The notes under the pieces were generated by a model. It ran no database searches. It was not told the origin of the DNA and saw only the letters and a list, made by a program, of their open reading frames with translations. This document shows positions 55,191 to 64,000 of a stretch of 64,000 nt of DNA, in pieces. Every line of letters begins with the position of its first letter. Position 1 is the stretch's first letter. Origin of the DNA: Engraulis encrasicolus (Eukaryota > Chordata > Actinopteri > Clupeiformes > Engraulidae); the NCBI RefSeq assembly GCF_034702125.1, contig NC_085857.1:55930714-55994713 (forward strand), written 5' to 3'. The translations under genes were made by a program, and so were the position numbers.

Positions 55191-56419
55191 AGCATAATGA
55201 GACATGTCCCTTTAATTCCCAACAGCACTCTGCTGTGACATGGCTCACCATGTGACTGGTAGGCACCAATGGGCAGCATTTGGTGTTATCTTTAAAAGCA
55301 GGGCAACAGGTAACCTTGGGGGTGACAGCTTTTACTGTTTTGGGCAGTCTTGCCAGTTTCCTTTCTCCATGCTCGGCCGTCAAGGCCCAGACGGATCTGC
55401 ACTTATGGGAAATTGGTAGTCCTGTGTAGTGTCTTCGTGAAGCTGCTTGGAGTGTGGCTGCTAGCTGGTTTAGCCAGACTGCTGGTGATGCTACCTGTAC
55501 AGCCTACGTTGGTTGGGCTCGGGTGTTGTGCCCTTTTCACTGCTGCTGCTACAGGGTAGCTCTAGCCTCCATGTCTCTCCGGTCACGGTGACCGGATGAT
55601 CCAGTGAGTGACTGTCATCTGGGTGGGCTGCTGTTTGTGGTTGAGTTTCGGACCAATTATGTGTGGATGATGTGTGAATGAGTAGGCCTAATTACACCTG
55701 ATATTGAGTGTGTTTCATGGGCGTTTGAGTTGAGTACAAGTGTGACTATCCTCTCCCTGCATGCTTATTTTTCACTAGAAGTGTTTGTTGTGTGAAACTG
55801 TCTTGCCGTGCTTAGCTAGAACAGAAGCTGGAAGGTTGGGGTATAGGCATTTACTGGCTCAGGTGTATTTGTGTTGGTCTCGTGTGATTTTGTATATATA
55901 TTAAAGAGGTTGTAATAACCATTTTGTATTATTAAAAGAAAAGCACATGTTTCCCCTGACATCCTGTCTCCGTGTGAGTCTTCATGAGAACCTGTGAGTC
56001 TTCATTCATGTGCTAGTAGTGGGTTAGCTCAATTTTCCAGAGGGACTGTGGCGCCCTCTGGTGGCGTAGTCGGTAATTACATTTACAAACCTAAAACTTA
56101 AACCTCTATTTGCCACTCGGTTACATATATATATTTTTTCTACCATTGAGATTACATGGCAGAAGGTTAGAACACATACAATCATAACTACAAATAATAG
56201 GATGTAATGGTAACATTCGTTATTATGACCTCCGCCTAGAAGATTATGTGCTCGCCTGAGTTTGTGTGTTGGTTTGTTCACATGTTGGTTTGTTCACTCG
56301 CTGCTTGTTCGCAGCTATTTCAAGGCTTACCACAAGGTGGCGCGAGGTGAACTGAGCACTGACACTGGTGGAGAGCTGAGGACTGCCTCACGGGTGAGCC
56401 ATCAACAGGCAGCCTAGGC
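55191..56419. other. Unannotated sequence
   Basis: No gene recognised. The segment 56222-56290 with TATGACCTCCGCC and repeated TTGGTTTGTTCAC words looks like a dispersed-repeat fragment. Confidence 0.4.
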
Positions 56420-57640
56420 CAGTGTTAAGGGGGATTCATACTTGTCGTGACTGGCGCTAGCCTCCTTCATATTTCACTCGCGACCTCACTCGCGCTGTCA
56501 CGTGACCCAAAATGACGTCACACGCCGTGGCGCGAGCTGCCGTGGCGCGACGTCGTGCACCCCACATTTTTTTTAACTTGTCGTGCGCCACCAGCGACCA
56601 TGCAGGTAGGCAGACAAAGCAGGAGTTGCGAAGAGAGGCTACAACTACTGTAGGCTACTACAGAATGGATCCTGCATCATTTTGAGGATAATAAAATGTC
56701 ATAGAGAGTTATTTTATCTTCTCTCTTATATGTTGTTCAGTGAAACAATTGTTTACTTTGTTCAGAAGCACGTTGTGTTCGGCGATCTATTTATAAATTC
56801 TGCCGCCAGAACAATGCTCTCACATGGTCTTGGAATGATCTAGCAATGTAGGCTACAACAAAAAATATATGTTTCAATGTGGTAAGTCACAAGTCAGACG
56901 TTCAGTAGCCCTACAGCAGCCGTGTTTGGCTTTCTATTTTATACATCCGTAGAACCAAAGAAACTCAAGAGAAAGAACAATCTCTTGGAGGTAAATGCAT
57001 TGGCCAAGGTGTAGTACGTGGGTGTTGCCTGAGTACGAGTGGATGGAAAATTAACTCCCTTGCGCATGGTCATTGGTCAGTGAGTGCGATGGATGCCATT
57101 TTCGTACTCCCTTGCACATGGTCAGTGGGGGCGACACCATGATGGACAATTTGTGGCCAAGTAACGGCAGCTGTTGGTCAGCAGTAATTGCTGGGGGTAA
57201 TTAAGGACAGCTGACAGACATTCACGCTGTCCTATGACCTGTTCCACAGTGAATAACATTTCCGTACTCCCCTCGCCATCATTTCCTACTACGCTGTTAT
57301 GACGTGAGTAAGCCCTCTTGTCTCAAGCCTCTTTGGTAGAACTCACGCTGCGAGTTGCGAAAGATACTGCCGTTTCTCTCATGAACAGCAGAGGGCACTT
57401 CCGACAATGCGAGCGAAAGCCTGTAAGGGCGCTTTTGAAGTATGAATAGTCTGTCGCCAGTGATGACGTCATTAATGGTTCTCGCGTCAAACGCGCCAAA
57501 GTGCGCACGTGAAGTATGCAGAGCCCTTTACCCAACCTTTTTTCTCCAGCGTACCCCCTAAGCCTTGTTTTCATATCATGAGTACCCCATATGCACTATA
57601 TCTCCTCCTCTTTCCTAATGTGACTATATTGCATTCATTT
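56420..57640 (+). mobile_element. hAT MITE fragment split by an insertion
   Basis: The first 8 bp CAGTGTTA (56420-56427) and the body CCCAACCTTTTTTC...GTACCCCCTAAGCC (57531 on) together match the intact hAT at 62066-62228 (CAGTGTTTCCCAACC). A 1.1-kb Harbinger-like element with its TTA duplication separates them. No right hAT terminus was found, so this copy is truncated. Confidence 0.7.
56428..57527. mobile_element. PIF/Harbinger-like element, 1.1 kb, inserted in the hAT terminus
   Basis: Left end AGGGGGATTCATACTT and right end AAGTATGCAGAGCCCT are imperfect inverted complements flanked by TTA (56425-56427, 57528-57530). The interior is CpG-rich near the ends (GGCGCGAGCTGCC) with two CTCCCTTG(C)NCATGGTCA words. 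No transposase. Confidence 0.75.
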
Positions 57641-57932
57641 GTTATAATTATTTTTCTGCATGTTCATGGTATGGAATCAAAAAATATGGAATCATGAAAA
57701 ACAAGTGCTATATGAGGGGTTACATTACCCTGTGAAAAACACTGTAGGAAACTTGACAAGTCAACCTAACTTAAGCTTCAGGAAAAAAAGAAGGTTATTG
57801 AGCAACCATTGTGTGAGGAAGCTTACCTGTTATGTGCCCATGGTCTTTCCATAGCTGTGCTGGGAGGTTGGCATGGCCATTCTACAGGAGTGGTACTCCA
57901 GGAGTGGCACTTTCTACTGAAAGTGCAGGAGA

Positions 57933-57995
57933 GATTAGATTACATTACGTTTAGCTGACGCTTTTAGCCAAAGTGATTTACAGTTATGAGGTTAG
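57933..57995. repeat. Common fish dispersed-repeat core
   Basis: TTACATTACGTTTAGCTGAC then GCTTTTAGCCAAAGTGATTT belongs to a TTTATCCAAAGCGACTTACA-type core common in teleost genomes. Related pieces occur at ~9210-9265 and ~20255-20310. Confidence 0.45.
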
Positions 57996-58278
57996 GTTGA
58001 GAAATATGGTTTACTTCCACTGTGCTCAACCTAAAGATACATCATACGACACTGACTGTGATATTTGGTTGTCCATAATTGATGGCCATCATAAACTGGG
58101 AGCTACTACAGTGTGTGAATCATTAGTTCCCATGCTATGTACCTGAATGTACCAGAGGTGTCAAAACTAAAAGTAAATTTGTGGTATACATACAACGAAC
58201 ACCAAACAGCTCAACTGCCTTATTTTTTCCTGTTTTTTTATGCTTATCAAATGTATGGAACGTATGTATTGTTGGTGC

Positions 58279-58516
58279 AAGATGTACGCCAGGAGCAGAT
58301 TGGCAGTGAGAATGGCCACTCACTGTCAGCCCACCGGCTCGAGTTGGCGGTGTTGTGGTTCAGGGCCGAAAGACAGCAGAGAAGGCTGGACACCACCTGA
58401 AGACATCTGCTTCTGGCGTAAGGCTACAGCTACCTGCGAAGGTGGTTGAGGAAGGCACCTCCTGTGCATGAATTATGAATGTGTATTCCCTGTTTGTAGT
58501 AATTGATACAATAAAG
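58279..58516 (+). other. Possible 3'-terminal exon with poly(A) signal
   Basis: After TTGGTGCAAG, an acceptor-like site, a frame reads RQEQIGSENGHSLSAHRLEL, continues basic and helical, and stops at 58398-58400. AATAAA follows at 58511-58516. The composition looks protein-like, but I do not recognise the family and no upstream exon was found. It could be a relic of a transposase or of a host gene. Confidence 0.25.
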
Positions 58517-58519
58517 ATG

Positions 58520-59460
58520 TTTGTGTCACAAGTCTTATTTTCTCTCGCTGACCCATTGGACCGGAGGAGGTGCGACAGATAGCAATGCCCAGCAGGTATT
58601 AAAAGGCTACCTGTACAATCCTGACCAGTACAGAGTGAGCTGACCGTTAGACAAGTGCACAGGTCTCCTTAGTACCTTCCTCCACTAGAATCTGCGCATC
58701 CACCACAGGGCGAAAAGGGGGATTTGTGACAATGAACTCGTCCCAAATCGCCCACGGACTTGCCTAACTTTCGTCTGATTTTGAGCGTTGTGAGAATGCG
58801 AAATTAAGTTTTGGTGACACGTAACTCGCCCGGAAGCGAATCAGAGCCGTGGAGAGGTCTCACAGCAGGGTGTTAATGGCCCAACGATTAACATGAAAGG
58901 CAATGACAGCCAGCCCGGAACGCGGACTAGCCTTGCTCTTATTGGACGAAAAAGACACGTGACTCAAAGTAAAAGAGCTGCGCTGTTGGTTAGCAGGGTC
59001 GGCAGCTACGACCTTCTATTGGTCACGTTGGATTAATTTATGCATACCGTAGGCCTATACGGTAGGTCCGTATAATTATGCAAAAATTATTATTACTAAT
59101 ATACCTAGGTTGATTTTACTTTGTATATTCACATCATTATAGACTGCACTGTGATGGGGCTTCAGCATGCATGATGTGAATTTATTGCTAAAATGAAAAT
59201 GAATGAAATGAAAATGAATTTTTTAAATGCTTTTAATATCACACCAAACAATGTACACACACTTAGACAGGAACCGTGCATTTCATAAATATACATAATT
59301 TAAAACTACACACATACCCTGCAAACAATATACTCTAGGCTATATGCAGTGATGTACAGTAGCCTACTCAGGTTGTACAACTCAGAAACAAACACGCATC
59401 TCTCTCCCAAGCGGCGTTTCCGATTGTCTCCCACGTCCTAACACTGGCCGTCAGAGCATT
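58520..59460. other. Unannotated sequence
   Basis: Nothing recognised apart from an AAATGAA-rich stretch near 59190-59215. Confidence 0.4.
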
Positions 59461-59469
59461 GAAGAAATC

Positions 59470-59595
59470 TTAATACTCAACAGCACTCAAATTTTGCCTA
59501 GTAGAACAGGTGAGGTCAGGCATAAACGCGTTGTCCTGACCGTCTGTTAAGACAATGCGATGCGACACAGAAAAGACGGGCGGCTCTCCGTGCAT
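59470..59595 (-). other. Short protein-like frame (41 codons), unrecognised
   Basis: The minus-strand frame reads from ATG at 59595 (MHGEPPVFSVSHRIVLTDGQ...) to TAA at 59472-59470. The same frame then continues open as DFFNALTASVRTWETIGNAA, which suggests a longer coding sequence broken by one stop. Family unknown; possibly a pseudogene fragment. Confidence 0.2.
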
Positions 59596-60496
59596 AGTGA
59601 CTAAAAGTTAGCATCAACTTTGAAAAAGGGTCAAGTCACCATCAGAAGAAAACGGCCGTCTTGTAAAACATGTGTTTGAGTGAAACGGTAGACGGTAGGG
59701 ACTTTGCGAGGCTATTTATTTAATGCCTACATATAACGTGACCCAAAATGTCTCTAAGCTGCACGTTGCAATATAGCCAAGTATTCGAGAAAACCTGATG
59801 CAGCCAGAGTCCAACAACTTCAATGCACCAGAAGTGAATTCGCCTTCTAGTTGGGTGCGTGCGTCACGTGTATTTAATAGAATATATGCGCATGTACAAT
59901 ACAGCTACCTTATTACCTGGAATATTTTTGAGGGCTGATATTACAAAAAGCTAGTAGGTAATTTTACTTTTCTTTTCTCTACCTACCATTCAACCATGAG
60001 TGGTTGGCTCTGTCCACCCACCAGTTTGAACTAAATAACTAAGAATTTTTGTATTTTATTTTTTATTTTTAGATAGGGGAAAATAAGTTCAAAAATGTAA
60101 ATAAATTTTTTTTTTTTTAAAAACGGATTTCATAGGCCCCTACGACAGGTTAGGTTTGGGAAGGGCACAATTCATAAAACTCAGAAACATACAATGCTTT
60201 TTCAAAAAAAGGGTTCTATGTTCCCCGCTGCATCCAAGTAGACTGCTGCCACATTGCTAAGAGCAGGTTGTTATTACACCTCTGACAGGTTAGGTTTAAG
60301 GATAGTTTTAGTCAGGGCACATACAAAAATGGATTTGAGTAAAAGTTGTCAATTCATAGTAAATACGTGGTAAATATGAAAGTAAGAGGAAAAATAGTAC
60401 AGGTACAGCATTTTAGTGCAGACTATACAGGTATGTACAATATTATAAACATTGCTGTTGATTATGTTCTTCAGCCGCCAATCATGCCAGCAGGGT

Positions 60497-61787
60497 CTAC
60501 TGAAGGTCTCTGGTCACTGCTTCCTCGTCATACTGCAACAGGCACTCAGTCTCACTTCTGGGAGCTGTAGAAACAACAAATAAATAAATACTTCGTCATG
60601 CACCTCATATTGACATAGCAAATATATCAATAAGCAAGACATATTGAGCCCAACAGGGATAATCTTACACTATATCAGTTTTCTGTGGTCTCTTGTAAGA
60701 TTGCCCATCACCATCCTGCAGGACACTACCGTCTCCCTGCCAGGATCTGTAGGATGTAAGAAAATAAATCAAAACATAGCAATGCACAGCATTGACAACT
60801 TATCTATAAAGTAGCACAAGTCATATTGACAATGTAGGACAGGGGTGGGGAACCTATGTCTCTAGGGCCGTTTGCGACCCTTGAGGCTGTTTTATCCGGC
60901 CCCCGATATAATTTTAATGCAATTCCATCTTCACATGAAATATGACATATTTTGTAAAGGAATCTTAGAAAATACATTAGCAATACAATTAAGTTATATT
61001 CAGGGAACCTGAAGAAGTTGGCGTTTGTTTAAATGTGGCTGCCTTCAATATAGGCCTAAAGTGAAAGGGAAAATCCTGGTTTGTGTTCATAGTACGGCCC
61101 TTGGAGGACTTTTATGGCCCCTCGGATGAATTTGAAGTGGCCATTCGAATGAGAAAGGTTCCCCAACCCTGACGTAGGCTATAGGTTAAGCTTACCCTCT
61201 TTCACTCTACTGTGCCCATTTCGGGTTGACCTCCACACGCGTCTGTAGCACAGCACACAGGATTGCAGGACACAGCATCCTGCAGGACACTGCAAAAAAC
61301 AAGGGGAACGAATAAATGACCTGTCCAGTTCTATAAAAAAGAAAAGAAATTTGATGCAGTGCCAGAGCTGTGGTAAAAGTAACCTTGGTTGTATAATCTA
61401 GGACTAGGGGTGTGTGTGAGTGTGGTAAATCCAGTGTTCACATTATTCAGATATGAGAATTAATTCATTAATTTTAACTGATATCACCACATACCGATAT
61501 CAGTGCCATTTCACCCTGCCAAGACACTGGACCTTCTATGATCAGGGCGTCCTCGTCATACTGCAGCAGGCACCCTGTTGTTTCTACAGCTCCTAGAAGA
61601 GAGACAAATAAATTAAATACTTCGCCATGCATCTCATATTGACATAGCTAATGTATCAATGAGCAAGTCATATTGGTCACAAAGAAGTTAATCTTACATT
61701 CTTTCAGTCTTCTATGGCAAGACTGCTCCTCATAAGAGCTGTTAGGCCTTCAAGTGACTCGTCTTCGCCATATTATGAGACAGCAGC
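60497..61787 (-). other. Series of repeated exon-like modules (candidate decayed gene)
   Basis: Minus-strand candidate exons have AG acceptors at 61787, 61592, 61289, 60746 and 60564, and donors at some ends (GTATGT after 61495, GTAAGC after 61196). Two modules encode related peptides: TGCLLQYDEDALIIEGPVSW (61590-61495) and PRSETECLLQYDEEAVTRDL (60562-60497, then a stop). Another (60745-60672) has SWQGDGSVLQDGDGQSY, echoing VSWQGEM. Upstream intron parts also repeat (CATATTGACATAGC(T/A)AAT). The first module (61787) has in-frame stops. Phases do not link all exons cleanly; family unknown. Confidence 0.3.
60840..61171 (+). mobile_element. hAT-like MITE, 332 bp
   Basis: Ends CAGGGGTGGGGAACCTATGT and inverse AAAGGTTCCCCAACCCTG, flanked by ATGTAGGA/ACGTAGGC, an imperfect 8-bp duplication. 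It sits in the intron-like space between the exon-like modules. An inverted partial copy is at 62706-62857. Confidence 0.75.
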
Positions 61788-61950
61788 CTGTGAAAACATG
61801 GTAAACAGAATAACCCATTAACCTTGGGTCCTAATATAATGCATGGACATAAACTAGCCTACATTATTTAGACAATGTCAGTAGACCTCCACGTGAAACA
61901 ATAAGAAAAAGTGACCATGCATAATTTCAATTTCTTGAAGAGGCCAGCTA

Positions 61951-62336
61951 CACTTATTTGTGCAACAAGTGCTGTTTTGAGGACCCATACGTTTTAAGGA
62001 CATGCTGCCTACTGTTGCAAATGCCAGGGTATTTCACATTGATTTCGGGGTGGCGTGCTCTATGCCAGTGTTTCCCAACCTTTTTTTGTCTTAAGTACCC
62101 CCTAAGCCTTTTCTCATACCACAAGTACCCCCTGACTCATGCTTTATATCCCAATGTGACTATGCTCCATACATGCAGGGTGCTCGCGTACCCCTAGTGG
62201 TACACGTACCCCTGGTTGGGAAACACTGCTCTATGCAACACTTATTTGTGCAACAAGTGCTGTTTTGAGGACCCATACTTTTTAAGGACAGGTTGCCTAC
62301 TGTTGCAAATGCCAGGGTATTTCACATTGATTTCCA
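61951..62336. repeat. ~95-bp tandem direct repeat split by a hAT
   Basis: ACTTATTTGTGCAACAAGTG through CATTGATTTC occurs at ~61953-62044 and ~62239-62332. The hAT at 62066-62228 lies between the units. Confidence 0.88.
62066..62228 (+). mobile_element. hAT MITE, 163 bp
   Basis: Ends CAGTGTTTCCCAACC and inverse GGTTGGGAAACACTG, with an exact 8-bp duplication CTCTATGC (62058-62065, 62229-62236). Same family as the split fragment at 56420/57531. Confidence 0.93.
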
Positions 62337-62460
62337 AACTATTTATTTCCTAACTACAGGGACGTTAGTCGATACATAGTAATGACGCTACGACCAAGCT
62401 ACTAGGGAATGTAATTAAACTAGTCGCTTCGCTACTGCCCAGCACTGAAAACCAACATAC

Positions 62461-62501
62461 CCAGACGGCACACCAGTCTTGCCAACGTCGCCTAGATGCA
62501 T
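62461..62501 (-). other. Possible first coding exon (tentative)
   Basis: On the minus strand ATG at 62501 opens MHLGDVGKTGVPS and reaches a donor-like GG|GTATGT at 62461/62460. It lies upstream of the exon-like modules on that strand, and its phase could join the 60746 or 61289 module but not the 61592 one. Confidence 0.15.
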
Positions 62502-62705
62502 TTTTACCACTGTAAAATACATTGGCAAGACGTCGTTAGTTCATCAGCGAAATGCCGGGCAGACGTGAAAAATGAGCAGTGCCCAGCATCTAGTTGATGA
62601 GCTAACGCAATAGCATGCTAACGGTAGCCTTTGTCTATCTTTAGGCAGGGGAAAGGCAACTGAGAACGAGCAATGTCAAACAATTTACCACCAACAAGTA
62701 TACTT

Positions 62706-62857
62706 AACATAGGAAATGTAATTTCTAAGATTCCTTTAGGCCTGCAAAATATGTCATAGGCCTATTTCATGTGAAGTTGCAAAACATTATAATGATATCA
62801 GGGGCCGGATAAAACGGCCTCAAGGGCCCTCGAGACATAGGTTCACTACCCCTGGTT
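62706..62857 (-). mobile_element. Truncated inverted copy of the 332-bp hAT MITE
   Basis: On the minus strand it reads AACCTATGTCTCGAGGGCCC, then TTGAGGCCGTTTTATCCGGC and later ATTTTGCAGG...AAGGAATCTTAGAAA, matching 60852-60985 with small indels. The right end of the element is missing. Confidence 0.75.
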
Positions 62858-62909
62858 TAATGGTTAGTGATTCTGAAAAACACCACTGGGCAGCGTGAAC
62901 AAACATACA

Positions 62910-62913
62910 CACA

Positions 62914-62944
<31 letters not shown>
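62910..62944. repeat. (CA)n microsatellite
   Basis: ACACACAGACACAC then an uninterrupted AC run. Confidence 0.95.
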
Positions 62945-62946
<2 letters not shown>

Positions 62947-63207
62947 TTTAGTAAAAGGCCAAAAAATGCCCTAGGGCCCCCAACAATCCCGTTGCCTAGG
63001 GACCCCAAAATCCTAGAAACAGGCCTGCCGACCCCCCACTCCCTCCCACCCACCTGACCTCACCCCACCCCACCCCACTTGAAATTGACTGTAGCAGCTC
63101 CCGACCTGATCACTGGCATTTACATATTAAAGGCTCTCCTAAGAAGGGGATGGGAGGGGGGCATGGGGGAGCCGCAAATGCTGTGGCTTGAGGTATGAGG
63201 CAATTTA

Positions 63208-63747
63208 AGCCGGGCATACACTGTGCGATATTTTCGCTCGTGGGTATTAAGCTCCTGCTCACACTGCACGATGGAATTTCACTATTTAAAAGTTCACATC
63301 TCACGACTCACGCCCTCACACTATACGAGCCGACAGTCGGATGCGAGCCAAATGCTTCCACTGCGCGACGCAACAGGCATGTTTCCCCGGTATGCAGAGG
63401 AGGGAACCTGCGCACCTGAGGTGGAGATGAGGTCGCGCTCAACAGCAAATCGCACGGCCCTATTAATTTGTGCATGTGAAGTGTCAAATCGGGTCGTAGC
63501 ACTGCTTTAACTGTGCGATTTATGCACGAGCCACGACCTGGATATCAAACCGTTTTGATTTTCTTGCGACCCCGCGATTGCACTATCGTGAGGCGAAATC
63601 GCTTGTCGTTACCCCATGTACACTGCACGATGCGAGACTCACGATTGACCTGCGATTGAGCAAGAAATCGGCCCGACTCCCAAAGAGTCGCGCCAGTGCC
63701 AAATCAGGGCAAAATCGGGGCAAAAGTCGCACAGTGTAAGCCCAGCT
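63208..63747. mobile_element. TTA-flanked MITE, third copy, inverted and without the nested insert
   Basis: Inverse orientation of 14519-15319. Ends are AGCCGGGCATACACTGTGCG and GCACAGTGTAAGCCCAGCT, with TTA/TTAA-type flanks. The site occupied by the 252-bp insert in the other two copies is continuous here near 63660-63672 (CAAGAAATC), giving the empty-site reference. Confidence 0.85.
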
Positions 63748-64000
63748 TAAAGGTGCAAAACTCATCCACATATTCCTCTTTTCATGCAGTGCACCATGCC
63801 ACCATTGTGTTTCACATACCTGAATAGTTTGACATAAAAAATGAACAAAGTTAAATCACTACTAGCATTATTCAACACATTTTTTAAACTTTTGTTTAGA
63901 CTTTTTCGGACAGCCGGCTGTGACTGAATAAGCATGAATTCTGCTCTCTCTACAAACAAATCCTGAAGGACAATGTCCAGCCATCAATTTGTTACCATTC

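Overview
The window looks like repeat-dense, non-coding DNA from a ray-finned fish. The evidence is the mix of mobile elements: Tc1-type foldbacks, hAT and TWA-flanked MITEs, a BEL/Pao gag, a Penelope-like element with a GIY-YIG domain and a tRNA-derived SINE. Long (TG)n, (GA)n and (CA)n microsatellites and exon-like pieces with GT/AG borders also point to a vertebrate. I could not place it below teleost. I recognise no intact host gene. The one long convincing coding sequence belongs to a retroelement.

Layout. 1-5.1 kb: three cloverleaf-forming tandem units, then a 1.6-kb segment present twice in tandem, each copy carrying a tRNA-like head and a 135-bp array; the second copy is split by a 1.4-kb PIF/Harbinger-like insertion. 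5.1-7.8 kb: mostly unrecognised, with a (TG)n tract and one inverted-repeat element. 7.8-29.3 kb: an ~11-kb segment duplicated in tandem. Each copy holds a Tc1-like MITE, two hAT elements (one with a broken BED finger), a broken BEL/Pao gag on the minus strand, a TTA-flanked MITE with a second element nested in it, and further MITEs. A long palindrome and a 361-bp MITE are found only in the first copy. 29.6-38.3 kb: two 1.3-kb Tc1-derived foldbacks with ~600-bp arms, microsatellites, a 150-bp tandem repeat, a Penelope RT fragment, and a 146-150-bp satellite with an internal 22-bp VNTR.

34.4-53.0 kb: a 345-bp inverted-ended element whose left and right halves recur 18 kb apart. Inside that interval lie a 41-bp perfect inverted repeat 10 kb apart and a near-complete Penelope-like element (44.1-47.5 kb) with inverted terminal repeats and hammerhead-like motifs. 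53-64 kb: scattered MITEs, a SINE, a Harbinger-like insertion inside a hAT terminus, and a weak minus-strand series of repeated exon-like modules (60.5-61.8 kb). The useful content is a record of nested and duplicated insertions whose order can be read from target-site duplications and from filled versus empty sites. Nothing here works as an operon or pathway.
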